A model generated the notes under the pieces. It was not told the DNA's origin. It searched no databases and saw nothing but the letters and a program-made list of their open reading frames with translations. A DNA stretch of 64,000 bases. Origin: Floccularia luteovirens (Eukaryota > Basidiomycota > Agaricomycetes > Agaricales > Squamanitaceae). The DNA lies in NCBI GenBank assembly GCA_009739215.1, contig VSJF01000009.1, positions 1,116,001-1,180,000 on the forward strand. Direction: 5' to 3'. Shown piece after piece: positions 35,701 through 48,800 of the stretch (positions are counted from its first letter, which is position 1; each line of letters opens with the position of its first letter). The translations under genes were made by a program, and so were the position numbers.

Positions 35701-37595
35701 GGGGAAGGTGATCCCTCGGTAGGTACGAGGGGTGGCGGAGAGGGAATATAGTTCAGAGGATGAATATGATGTGTATAGCAAAAAAAGATGTACAAGCTCA
35801 AATAGTATTACATAGGGAATGAATTCAGAGAGATTCAGAGAATTAAAAGGAAGGAAAACATAGGATGAAAGGAAACATCTGTGTGTGAACGTCTAACCAG
35901 TGAAAGGTCATGTGAAGTATAGCTTATCTGTTGGAAAGAGAACAGCCCGAAGGCCTACTGTACCACACATTGCCACGATTAATTGTCATCTTGAGAGCAC
36001 AATTTTCTGGGTTTAACCGAAAGTAAGTGTCCAGTGGTATCAAATATGAGAAAAATGGGGTGCTGATTAGTCAGATCTGAATTGTTCCTCGCACTCAGCC
36101 TGCAACAAATGATCCCGGCCTTTAAGATGAAGTCAAAGGGGTCTCGGCGTTTGCTTAATCCACTCTGTTCCATTCAATGTGCTGATGATGGCTACTGTAC
36201 AGTTTACTTGATAGAATTTGGTTCAGTTGATATCTCCAACTGCCTCACAGATGGTGTATAGTTGATGTTAGCTATGGGTCTTCATGTAGACGAGCCGAAA
36301 ATCAAGCATAACACTGATACTTCACAATTCTCGAAGAAGAGAGAGCAGTCGGATACACTTGGATGGAACGACGGTAGTGAAGATGTCGAATTCCTGTGTT
36401 TAGAAGTTGAGAGCCGCTCCTTTGCCGGATGGTGGGTGAAATGCAAACCATTGGATGGGGTATTGATCTTGATGCAATGCGCTGTAAAAGGCAGTTATGA
36501 TCAGTTTTATAATTAATGATATGCTGACAATCATGTTGGCAGAGCTGAAAGCTCGAAGTTGGATGGACTTCCCACAAAGCCGATTTCAACATCATTACGA
36601 GACAGAAAAGAAGGTAAGGAATCAATCTCAGTTGACTAGAACTCCTTCACAATACCACCTGTCTAAGGATAAGTTCAGAAGTACATTTGGAGCGGGAATG
36701 GAAGATTTATTAAATGTCCTTTTATTGCAATACGTTTCTCCCTTGTTATCGGTCGTTCCTTTCCCCACACACTCATACGCCCGAGGTCTTTTTGCACATA
36801 ATATAAGCGTTGAGATCCATTCACACCATTTTTGCTTAGCCTATGGAATATCCAGGCGAATTATTTCTCTCTGGTATCATGGAATGCGAATCCTGCATAA
36901 GTTTGTTAGTCCTTCACCCTAGTTCTTAGAATTTGTAAACCAATCTCACCCATATTCAGTAAACTGATGAGCTAGACGTTTGGTATGACTGTAACATCTA
37001 ACCCATCAATTGTTGGTACCAGGAATAACGATGATGCGAGCGCAGCCTCAAATGGAGGCTACCCTTATCAGTATGTGGCTAGCGCTCCCTATTTCTGGAG
37101 TAATAGCAATACATTTGCCAACCAAGTTTCGCATAAATGAGGCATCAGCCCAGATATCTCGATGGATTGATAACTCGACCTCCACAAGTTGCAATCCCTA
37201 TGATATTAATGGCCTAATAGTACTCTAGAAGCTTAAATCATCTCCTTATATAACGCCTTACTAGAGGTTCAAGTAATGAAGCCCGTCTTTAACATATTGT
37301 GAGTATGTCGGAATGTACCCGACTCCGGTGACTTAGTGGAGAGTCAGATAGCAGCATCAATAGGGTGACTTGTTGAGGCAATGTCAGTGTTTTCATGTGC
37401 TTAGTGGGGATTAGTTCATTGCTAGCGGATAGCAAGAACCAGTGCTTGTTTGTGATGAGATCTCAAACTAATGCATGGATATGATAATCATTGAATGAGT
37501 CCAATCCTGGACCGTGGAGTACTGGTGGTATTTAAAGTCTCCGAAGGTTTGAAGTGAAGGTGTAGCCATTCACTGACATTGTCACCAGCCATACA

Positions 37596-39543
37596 ATGGA
37601 TTCTCCCTATCTTGAGCATGACCGCTTTCAGCCATTTAGGGTTGAATTTTCTTCGGATCTCCTAGGTGCCTTCATCTCCATGATGTATGTAGCCCGTTTC
37701 TTTCTCATTCCTCCCACTGAACTGTCTCTCCAGGTTTACGGGGTTTATAACACAGCAAATGTACTGGTATTTCCGTTTCTACCCTCGTGACAATACCTGG
37801 CTTAAAAGTTTTGTGCGTTTTTTTTTCAATGTTGAAACAGAACACTCTACTTAGGTAATTCACATATGTTACAGGTGTTTGCTCTTTGGTATACGCAGCA
37901 CTAAGTTACATCTTAATAGTTGTTTTATTCACCTTTTCTCAGGCTTATTGACATTACACACACCACGGCAATTATACGTCTCAAGTCAGTGCTTTATTTT
38001 GTAAAATGGATGTTATATACAAAGTAGTTCCTACAGCTATTTCTCCTTGATCATTTCTCATTCGAATGTTTTAAATCTCGATATACCAATTTGGTACGTC
38101 AATTTTCACAGCTTTTATTCTTTATCTCTATCCTGATAGAATGGTTATCATTTTCAAGGTCAACTACGGTGAGAGTACCATTTACATTATACACAATACA
38201 CGGTGACATTTACCTAACATAAAAAGCTCTGGACATTCGATAATGTAACAGTTCGATTATATCCCGATTAGAACATTGAGCACAATCATTTCACCAGGTT
38301 TTAATTGTTCTGATGACAACAGGGTAAAATTTATAAACCCTGTGTGGTAGACGTCACGAAGTATTGACCTACCTCTACTTAGCTTTTACATCTGGAGACT
38401 GTGGAGGCGTAAGATTGATTTTAATAATGACCTGTTTTACCTTATAGAACTTGGATAAATTCTAGTCACAAAGGACAACACTCCTCGTTTCCTTTTGATG
38501 CTATTGGTATGATTTATACACTTTTTATTGATTACACATCACACTCCAAATTCACGTTATTTTAGACTTTATTATTCCTTGCCCTATCAGGTATTCATAT
38601 TGAAGGATGGATCCAATTTGTCTATGAACTAATACATAAGTTTCCTCACATTTCAATCATAGCTATTAAATTTGGTAAGTATTCAACACAAAAGCCCGAA
38701 CCTGCCCATCAGCGCTCTTTAGTTAACAGATGATTTTATATACTAGCATCAGTCATTCCATTGTGGGTAACTTCACCACTCTATTCGGCCTATATTGCTT
38801 AGTGTCATTCTCTCTAGGCTGCCAAACAATGAGTCTATCCTCCAAGGAATGGGCTTAAGATATGACGTTGGTCAACAGCCAAGTAGTACATGTAATGCTC
38901 TGATTCTTCCACATAGCAACTTTTAGAAGCAGAATTTGCTGTCACCTTTGTCACTGACATGTGCGTCTCTTCATCTATGGCATGGTATCTGCATAGGTTC
39001 AAAACTGGATATAATCGGTGAGTCCCATAAATGTTGTCGTGAATGAGCTGGTGTAATTCATACTTTTTCACATGCAGTACGGACTCTATACTCAAGTTGC
39101 TGGTGATGTACACTATCAGTACAGGAATAATGACAAGGTTCGGTCCATCCATTCCTGTGGAGTTAGATCATTGACAGCTAATCCAGTGTGGGAAACTTGG
39201 CATGTTTGATTGCTGTCCGTCCTTTCATCCCCCACGAAACTCCTGACCACAACAATTATTACAGGTGTATGTGGGGAGTTCAGGTTATACCGGACTCCTT
39301 GAAGTTCTTCCAAAATGCATGTGCATTTTCCTAGGCACTGGATTGAATACTAACTTACTGTATACTATAAGTATATATCATTTGTATACTGGCAACGTGG
39401 GTATTGTTTTCACCAGGTCATGCAGACGTACCTTCTCACGTAAATCAATTAGGTTAAATTTTAGGAAGTCATTCCGACTGACCATGCAACGCTCTGGACC
39501 TAGCAGTTTCATTCACGAAAATGGTGTCGATAGTGTTGCTTAA
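37596..39543 (+). pseudogene. DUF6534-like membrane protein gene, copy 2, decayed
   Basis: Same exon order as copy 1: MDSPYLEHDRFQPF, FTGFITQQMYWYFRFYPRD, VFALW joined to LIDITHTTAII, then the TD...WYLHRFKTGY segment and IMTR-CMWGVQVIPDSLKF across the intron ending near 39264. After FFQNACAFS the frame reads TAG, where copy 1 has TAT, and five codons later TGA, where copy 1 has CGA. These two nonsense changes are absent from copy 1, so the two copies were disabled by different mutations. DUF6534 family membership is inferred from pattern, not from a search. Confidence 0.6.
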
Positions 39544-40014
39544 ACGTAAGTGATAGAAAAATTTCGTATATGTTGATGAGTTCATGATGTTTGATCGGCT
39601 TGTGAAGGTAAAATGGAGCGATGTAGTCCGAGTTCCGGAGAACAAACGGACCTTGGTCCATAAAGCAGAGAATATTTGAGTGGGTCCCTAATTTATACAA
39701 CCATATAAGAGTCGCTTGTTTTGTGCAGTTGTAACTTGAAATTCATTCTGGATGGACGATGTCCTGAATATGTTTTTTGAATACATATTTATTTGTTGAT
39801 CTTCTTATTTCTGAATGCGCCAACACATAATTTACAGCTCCATAGCATATAACCAACCCAGTCCCCAAAGTTTCGAGGTACCAGTGATGAATAGTAACAT
39901 ATGGATAAAAAGATTCATTCAAACAAAGCCATTACAAAAACTTGCGCCTCTTAATGAAAGTGACCTTCTCTCACGATCCAATGGCAGAAGTCCGATGATC
40001 GCTTCGATTGATGT

Positions 40015-40215
40015 GCGGTTCAAAAGGCGTTTTCGTTTTATTTCTGATGTGACTTTCAAGAGATCCTTCAATCGTTTTCCAGAAATTTGGAAGTATCCTC
40101 AAACAGGTTGAAAACTCGGGGATACATAGCTATAGGTACAGTGCTGACTGAAGCATTGGTATTTGCGTGCATATGGACCTCCGACATTCGGTAAAAGAAG
40201 TCGTTTATTTCAAAA
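40015..40215 (+). repeat. Tail of duplication copy 2
   Basis: Direct match to 35500-35700. After it, 40216-40290 resembles 29265-29345 (AAGAAGTCGTTTATTC and GGTAAATG phrases), as expected where a third, truncated unit would begin. Confidence 0.75.
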
Positions 40216-40291
40216 TTGCCCCGATTAATTATTGTGTTGAGAGCAGAATTTCTAGGTTTAACTGAAGGTAAATGCCCATTTAAAACATATC

Positions 40292-40874
40292 AATATTTGT
40301 GGAAGCAACTATTTAACCCTTCGTATAACTTGATGCTATAAGTGCAGATATTTGGCGTTGTCTTTGGAAAACTGTTTCACTAAGTTTACTTATTTTATTT
40401 CGTCAACAAATCTTCGGAACACATGAAAAGATGACTTATCATTCGGTCGAAGGCTGAACAAGGTAAGGCATCATTCAAAGTTATGATCCTGATAGTTGCC
40501 GCCAGCACGACGTCTAGTCCGTTGGTCTAGTAGTAATGTGATTGTGTGTGGTCACATTAAGTCCGAGGATGGTGAAAGATCCAAGCAACGGCGATATTGA
40601 CGTCAACGAACTTTGTACTGCATTCATTCATTGGGTCCGAGATAAGATACCTTTGCACATCATAACACATACCCTAGCATCAGTAATCACAAAAACTCGG
40701 GGGAGACCGGTAGTGGAAGAGGTTAAAACGATTGTTTAGTCGGATGACGACGGACAACTGGGGTTTAGATTAGAATCACGTGAAAGCTGATGAAGAGATA
40801 ATATTCCGAGTCGCTTCCAGCTCATCCACCATCTCTTCATCCACAATCATCTACCCCATCCAAATTTTGTAAAT
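40292..40874. promoter_or_regulatory. Upstream region of the malate dehydrogenase gene
   Basis: No protein gene was found in this 580 bp. It contains a tRNA-like segment (40516-40591, see findings) and, just before the start codon, a C/T- and CA-rich leader (about 40818-40860) typical of strongly expressed fungal genes. Confidence 0.5.
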
Positions 40875-42378
40875 ATGGTTAAAGCTGTTGTCCTCGGAGC
40901 TGCTGGTATTATTGTTTCAATATCATGCGGGGGTATATTATATACTCATTCATCTACAGGCGGAATTGGCCAACCCTTGTCTCTCTTGTTGAAATTAAAC
41001 GCGTCTGTTGACGAAGTAACCGACAAGCTTGTTTATAATCGATGGCAAAATGTACTGACCGTTGCTTAGCTTGGCCTTTATGATATTGTAAATACTCCTG
41101 GAGTTGCTGCTGATCTCTCCCATATTTCTACCCCTGCTCGTGTTACTGGATTCTTACCCCCAGATGATGGCCTCAAGAAGGTCTTGACTGGTGCCGATAT
41201 TGTGGTGATCCCTGCTGGTGTACCCAGGAAACCAGGGGTGAGTCTCATGTGTTTTTATCTTACTTTCATGCATTTAACGCATTTTGTTTCTACTTAGATG
41301 ACCAGGTGAGCTGATAGATATTGAATTTGCCTGATATGGGAATTAACGCGGTGTCATTCATCAGGGACGACTTATTCAAGGTATGTGCGAACCAAAACAA
41401 TGCAACACACCAAATAATAAACTACCTCTTTGCAGATCAATGCTGGCATTGTCAGAGATCTTGCGACAGGCATTGCCCTTCATAGCCCTAAGGCGTTTGT
41501 ACTCGTTATCTCCAACCCGGTCAACTCGACGGTTCCTATCGTCGCAGAAGTATTCAAGAAGCATAACGTATACGATCCTAAAAGGTATGTGAATATCGAA
41601 ATATATCTCCTGCTTATTCACTGTATCGAATATAGAATTTTTGGTGTGACAACCCTGGATGTTGTTCGTGCATCAACTTTTGTTGCTGAGGTTAAAGGGG
41701 ACCTTTCCCTCTCTCCCAACGTCGTCGTTCCCGTTGTTGGCGGACACAGTGGAATCACAGTAACGCGTCCTGTTTCATTATCAACATGTGTATTCTGAAT
41801 ATCGCCCTAAGATTGTCCCTCTTCTCTCGCAATCATCTCACCCTCTACCACAAAATCTCGCTTCTGCAGACCACGATAAACTTGTGAACAGAATCCAATT
41901 CGGGGGTGATGAAGTTGTTAAAGCAAAAGATGGTGCTGGTTCTGCAACCTTATCCATGGCATATGCCGGCGCACATTTTGCAGAAAAAGTCATTCGTGCT
42001 ATAAAGGGCGAGAAGGGAATTATCGCTCCTAGCTTCGTTAGCCAGGAAGCTGATCCAACAGGAGCAGCAGCTCTTGCTAAGGAACTCGGCCAAGAGCTCG
42101 CATACTTTTCTTCGAATATTGAGCTTGGAGTAAGTTTCCGCTTGGTATTTCATGATATATCTTCATGCCTCTTTCTAGACCGAGGGTGTTGCAAAGATTC
42201 ATTCCCTCGGGAAAATCACTGACGCAGAAAAGACCTTGGTGAAAGCTGCGATCCCTGACCTTGTCAAAAATATTACTACTGTGCGTATATCTTTTGTGCG
42301 ATTTGTAATATTATTATTGATCAAACCGAACCTTTTATGTAGGGTACTACATTCATCACTGAAGCCCCGAAACTGTGA
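40875..42378 (+). CDS. Malate dehydrogenase (NAD-dependent)
   Basis: Interconverts malate and oxaloacetate with NAD(H). The frame starts [11 protein letters not shown] and, after the first intron, continues [14 protein letters not shown], giving the Rossmann glycine motif. Then come [17 protein letters not shown], the substrate-arginine loop [40 protein letters not shown] and the catalytic histidine in [11 protein letters not shown]. Near the C-terminus [17 protein letters not shown] is present, and the protein ends [13 protein letters not shown] at 42376-42378. Several short introns are needed; one exon (ATGACCAG, about 41298-41305) has only 8 bases. No mitochondrial presequence precedes the Rossmann motif, which favours a cytosolic form, but an upstream alternative start was not excluded. 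The frame is intact. Confidence 0.95.
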
Positions 42379-45091
42379 GGAATGAATGGGTTATACATGA
42401 AACTGTAAAAATTATGTGTTGGCACGTTTAGAAAGAAGCAGAAGATTAAGAATTGTGTATTCAATAAACAAATATTTTAGGACATTGTCCATATGCATCC
42501 AGACTTGATCTCAAGTTGCAACTGCACAATATAACCTGAAAATGGACTGACGTCACGTGGATATCGATACGTAAATACATCCAACATTGTCATCGTCAAC
42601 ATGTTGGAAGGTACACAACCACGATACAGCCCAATCACCAAATTTTACAGAGAACTGTCGTATGGTACTTATTATTTCATTTTCTAACCTCTCACGATAA
42701 TATTTTAATTTCCGTCGCAAAGAGCTGTGGGCAACTACCCTCCCGCCGACAACGCGTTGCTCATCAGACGGAACCTTCTCTGTTGAAAGCAAATTATGGA
42801 AGAAGAAAAATAAAACCGTCTTCATCTTGACCGGTCTGACCTCTTACTGTCTCTTTGAATTTAGTCGCCACAGATGATGACAGAGCCGACTGTCAAGTCG
42901 ACGCTACAAGATTCAACGCTTACTTTCAACTCGGATGGGCGGATGACTTACTATATTATATGTGTAGGTTTCCGATCATATTATTCTAGATGATACTTCA
43001 TTTGATACTCTATTACCACTAGCGTTTCCGAAATGCGTTCGAAGTCCCCAGCGTTCTTTCCTTCCGAGAAAGGGCAGGGGCCCAATTGCAAGAGAAATTC
43101 GGTGGAGTATAATCCTTAAGTAGCATCTTAAGCAAATGTCTTTATATTTCAGCTAATAGCACTGCTAGCTAAGTATATAAAACCTCAATCATAATAATAT
43201 CCTGTAGACACCATCGCGATAAGCACTAATGACATGAACAGCAAGGAATAGGTGAATCAGGGAGACCGTCTATCGTCGCGCCGCTATCGGCTGAAATATA
43301 ACCGAATATAGAGAGACTTTGTTCACGTCGTATCTGTAATACCATTGTCTAACGTGAAAGAATTAGTTATTACTGCATGCAACAATAAATATTAGCTGCT
43401 ACTGACCTATTCCCTGCCCGTGAAGGAGGCTGTCTGCCACTATTGGCATATAACGAGACATACCAAAGAACCCCCTATTACCTGAGGCCCCACGGCACAC
43501 CCTTGATGTGGGCACTCCACATTCCATAACGGGTATATCCTGCCTGGCCTCTGCCTCAAAGCCGTGTCGAGGGTGGGTCGAATTTGCCATGGACAACATG
43601 CAAGGTGCAGATACGAGAATAATAATAATAGAAAATTTCTTATTGTTCAAGCTGTCAAATGGATAAGCAAAAAACAAGTTAAGGAATCACATGGATAACT
43701 GACTAGACTTGTGAATGACGGTTCGGTAACTTCGAGACCTTTCCTTTGAGATCTCTGAGGTAAGTTATGAATGCGGGATTGATCCACTTTATATACTACT
43801 CACCATAAGGCTATTTAACTGCGCTATAATGGCTGTAGCATGTTCATATTATTCTGGTAATATATGTATGGGGCGAAGATGCAACCTCTACTTTAGTATA
43901 ACGAGAACAAATTGCTAGAGTTAAAAAAAGCCATACACACATTGAATGTTTGAGATCGATACTGAGTGTATGTAAGCGGATCAAGGCGATACCGCTAAAA
44001 CTCTATTAACTTCATCTCCATATTTTTGAGAGACTTGAAGTGGAAAATTATGGGTAAACCTCTGTAAACCTATGCTCTGATCTCGGATAAGTAGAGGGAT
44101 AAATATACTGACTTATTTGGGTTCCAATCAATCATCAATCATACGCACCAAGCAATAAGTATAAGTGTTTATGCTGCTGGGAGGGGTCCAATGTGTGCCA
44201 TGCGACACCAGAGCAGTCGGCACGACGATATTAACATCAAACTGATGTTGTTAGAGTATAACCAGCTACCCGTGATAGGAAACAGCAAGCACAGTTTAGC
44301 AGAGAAACCAAATCTTCGCTGGGAGCAGCGGTTCAAGGGGAGTGTGTCATTTGGGGACATGAATTGATGTATAAACGCAGTAACGAAGCATCGAGTAAGG
44401 CGATGGAAAGGTGAAATAGCTAGTGGTAGTGTGGAAATTGACATTTCATATCAACCAAAGCAGCTTCAGCTGTACATTTCCTCCACAGTGTTGAAAAAGG
44501 ATGAAAGCGTATAGTAAATGGGGCCGGAGATTTGATAACTCTCGGAGCTTGATGTAGAGTAAGTCAAATGCTACGCATATGAGAGATGGGAGATGCAATC
44601 AAGATTGAAAAACAGCTGGCTTTTCTGCACAGTGGATACTCTGACTGACATTGTTACAGCTTTGCAAACTTCAAGCGGTATTATGGTGTCCAAGTCTTGT
44701 GGTAGTTCGTAGGGGGCCGACAGTACATGATACGACTTGACGAATGAGTTGCGTAGGTCGAATGTAAAGACAGTCCTTGAGTGATATGTGCATTGATTCA
44801 ACAACAAAGCTATAATCCAATAAAAATAACTCTGGGATTTCCGCCACATACGCAATTCTTCTGCTAACACAGATATCCAGGAGGCTAAAAGTCCACGGAT
44901 TACAGAGTACATCCTTAATGGTTACTATATATATACTTTTTCTTCAATGTGCGATTTGTCAAATTTCCACCTCGATACGTATTAATCTAACTTACTTATA
45001 TATCGTGAAGAAGAAAGAAGGATATACTATATCATTTCTATCCAGATGCGCAGAGACGAGAACATGTGACGCTGCTATTCCTCTTCGCCTA
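42379..45091. other. About 2.7 kb intergenic region, no gene recognised
   Basis: Short frames only, including minus-strand frames of 90-113 codons (42553-42825 and 44571-44912) without known motifs. A segment near 42655-42715 resembles 29522-29585, suggesting an old dispersed copy. Confidence 0.4.
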
Positions 45092-45397
45092 ATGTCAAGA
45101 CGTGCGCGATTGGAGGCAGTACGCGTAGAAGAGATCATCAAAGAGACCGGATTTACGAGCTCGCTTGATAAGTTGAACTATGATAAGTACGTTTTTTTGC
45201 GTTTCTAACTCAAACACGCGTCGGTCAGCGTTGAATCGCGTAAATCGTTCAATTCTAATGTTAGGGACTCAAATATGGAGATGGAAAAGGCCTTCCAGAC
45301 TATCAAACGTCATAGACAACGACATCACTTGAAACCGAAAGAAGTGGCGCGTGAAGAGGAGATTGAGAGGAGAGATGAACGAGTTTTTGGGAGATAA
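45092..45397 (+). CDS. Small charged hypothetical protein, about 76 residues, two exons
   Basis: Function unknown. ATG at 45092 begins MSRRARLEAVRVEEIIKETG. A short intron (45187 to about 45266) joins LNYDK to DSNMEMEKAFQTIKRHRQR, and the frame ends EEEIERRDERVFGR-stop at 45395-45397. The product is highly charged and likely helical; there is no signal peptide or membrane segment. The in-phase splice and amino-acid composition favour a real gene, possibly lacking an upstream exon. It ends about 440 bp before the NLR gene on the same strand. Confidence 0.4.
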
Positions 45398-45833
45398 GCA
45401 GCGCGCAAACTGCTATGTGAATTGACGGTCATCATCGAAAGCTCCATGTCATGTTCATTAGCGCTTGTAACTTTGGAAAAGAGTAACTATCTGTAAGATG
45501 TTCAAATTCATCCAGTACTATCTTCACCTTATCTCTCGTTCAGCAGTGCTACAGCCGACAAATCGAAACCCTCAACAATACGCTACATATTTTGATGTAC
45601 ATAACCAAATTCATGGGCGCTTAATTACAATACAATCAAACTGTCAAACCAGACATGTGAGAGTGGTCACGGTGGGAAATGTCGTGCGACCTCGAGGAGT
45701 TCTTGTGCAGACTCCCAGCATTCTCACATCCTTCCTCATATCTGTACCACAGTCGAGAACTTTGCCCACCGATCAGTTCACTGCGACAAAAAACAATCAG
45801 ATAACACTCCCTCATCTAGCATTCATCTCAACG

Positions 45834-48800
45834 ATGTCTCCATCAAGAACAGATCAGCGTATCGCTGACATCCTTACAGTCGCAAAGCAAACTCTCGATA
45901 CGGCACAAGGCCCACTCAACCTAGTTCCCGTTCCTGGATTGTCAAGTGCGGCCTCAGCATTGTCCGGTCTGATTGGTATGATTTTGGTGTGTATATAATC
46001 ATATATTTCTTCACTTGTATGCGCGATTAAATGATTTGGTTGATCAGGTTGCCGAAGGGAACAAAGGGATTCGAGAGGACATAGCAAAGCATATACAGGA
46101 ACTCACATCGATCATCGAACGAACAAGGCAAAAGGCCGAGGCTGTTTTGCAAACTGATGACGAAAATTTAACACAAACTCAACTGGCAAATTCACCTGAA
46201 CTAATAGATAGGGTAGCTACTCTCGAGAAGTGAGTTGTTATAATAGTAACCATATATTTTGATTATAACTTGATAACCACAGAGATCTAAAGAATCTGAC
46301 GGATGAAACAAAAAGTCTTGAAACAGGATTTCTCGGTTTTATTTTGACCAAGAAAAATGCGGATACATTATCGAGGATCAGGACTGGCATTGACGATGCA
46401 ACAAGAAAATTCTACGTATGGATTTGCTTCTGCTCAGCACTCTATCCTAACAAATGGCACAGATTCAAGGTGGAATGACAGTGGAAATGTTAATCAATGG
46501 AATCGTAACTGATATCCAGGTTTGAATCTTGTTCTGTGCTGCTAGACAAACCATTCTGATATGAATGGTAGCAAATCAAACGTATGCAACAGCAGGAGCG
46601 TTCAGATCGAGAAAGAGAGCGTGCAGAACGAGAGCTTGCAGAACAGGAATGTGCAGAACGAGAGCGTAAGTCTTTCTAACTACCAAGTCTGTTTTCTTAT
46701 CACATAGCTTGTAGTCGACGAAAGGGCACTCAAAGAACTGCCACACGTCAACGCTGCCTACTCTTCTGCATCAAACCCAACAAAATCGGGAACACTGGAG
46801 GGCACCCGAGTCGATTTACTTGACGAGATCACCGAGTGGTCGCTCCGGTCACCCACAAGTCATAATGACTCTTTCATATATGTTCTGAGTGGCGGCGCCG
46901 GCACTGGTAAATCTACAATCGCTTTCGAAATGGCCCACAGACTGGAGAACGCCGGCGCACTTGGCGCCTCATTTTTCTTTGTCCGCGACGCAAGTCTCTT
47001 TAATACAACGACATATGTATTGACAACGATCGCCTATCAATTGGCACATAACCATGCAAGCCTATACCCTCACATTGCAAAAGCTGCTCGAGAGTACAGT
47101 CGCAAAGGCAAACAGGGGGAAAAGCTTCAAATGGACCTCGAGAATCTAATTATCAAGCCATTGAAGAATGTCGAGGCATCACACCGCCCAATCACACTTG
47201 TTTTCGACGCACTCGATGAGTGCAACAAAGCAGCCCAGGGTGAGGTTGTTCGACTCCTTTTCCTCTTTATGGAACGGCTCCCCGAAATCCCATTTCCTGT
47301 CCGCATACTCGTTACAACCAGACCAGAAATGAAGATCGAAGCAGCTTTCAACACCGAAAAGCTTCGCAAGGTGTCTAAACCTTTTAAATTACACGAAATA
47401 CTCAGACAAATAGTTGACGGAGACATCAAGTTGTTCCTGGAGACAAAACTGAAGGATCTCAGCTGCTGGGAGACAGTATTCAGTAGCATTCCCAGTGTTA
47501 TTGAGGACCTTACCAATCTCGCTGCCGGGTTATTCATCTATGCCGACACCGTGGTCAAATTTTTAGATAACAACCCATTCCATGCAGTTGCCGTCCTCGA
47601 GGCCATCTTATCTGATAATCCATCAGAGGCGGCATTCAGTCTGGAGAATCTCGACCGGCTTTATATCGCTGTCTTACGGAATGCGTTTGATGATGACTCC
47701 TTCAAAATTCCAGGTATGCGGGAGTATATTCAAATTGTAATCGGTAGTCTCGCTTTACTTCAAGACCAGGTATCAACATATGGCCTGAATGATTTGATTG
47801 GTGTTCCAATGCGATTTATCCGGGACATTTTGGCTCGACTAGGTTCGGTCATCATGAAACCGGAACTGGATGAGGTCAATATTCGAATGTTACATGCAAG
47901 CTTCCCGCAATTCCTCGTCGATATCCACCGCTGTTCCGATTCCAAGTTCTACATTGACCCGTCTGTGCACCACCGTCGTCTGGCGTTGACTTGTCTGGAG
48001 GTGATGAATACGAGGAATCCACCAAAGAGGAATATTTGTGAATTGGATGATCCGACGATAATGAAATCAGACATCCCTGGCCTGCACGACTCTATCATGA
48101 AATATATCCGACCAAGTTTACAGTATTCTTGCGTTCATTGGGCTACGCACCTATCACAATGCAATGACCCAAGCCAGGATATCTTGGATGCAGTGACAGA
48201 ATTTACACGGACGAAACTTCTGGTATGGGTGGAGGTGCTCAGTTACATGAACCAACTTGAGACTGCTGTTCCGGCTTTGCTTGCAGCACTTTCATGGTGC
48301 GAGGTGTGTATTTGATCGATTCAAGTAATGTAAGCAAGCCTAAAATATTGTTGTTAGGTTCACATGCGAGACAGGGACAGGAATGAAATTGTCCAATTAA
48401 TTGATGACACGCAACGGCTAGTTCTACAGTGTTACACACCTATCAACGATTGCCCCGAACACCTGTATATCTCTGCATTCCCATTAACCCCATCGTGTGT
48501 GCTCACCACCCACTACAACAATTTTGGCAAGATACCAACCCGTGATCATACTGTTGTGAAGTCAATGATGCCTCGAGATTCGGTATGGGGTGCCCGTCTC
48601 CACACAATCCCAATTTATGCCTTACATTGTCGTGCAATGCTTTCCCCTGATGGGAGATTGATTGCGTCCGGGTCTACAAATGGGGAGGTGTGCATATGGG
48701 ATGCTAGCATCGGATTTTTGAAGAGGACCTTAATCGGGCATACCGAAAGTATTCATTGCGTTGCATGGGCCCCTGACGGGGAGTCACTTGCTTCTGGTTC

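Larger units (their letters stand above)
35660..40215 (+). repeat. Tandem segmental duplication, copy 2
   Basis: Direct repeat of 29235-33430 plus 35500-35700. The start of the unit near 35660-36020 is less clear than the rest. It also carries an unidentified open frame at 36262-36516 (KKREQSDTLGWNDGSED region) whose counterpart in copy 1 (about 29905-30120) keeps the same frame and many residues. This hints that part of the unit was once coding for a second protein. Confidence 0.82.
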
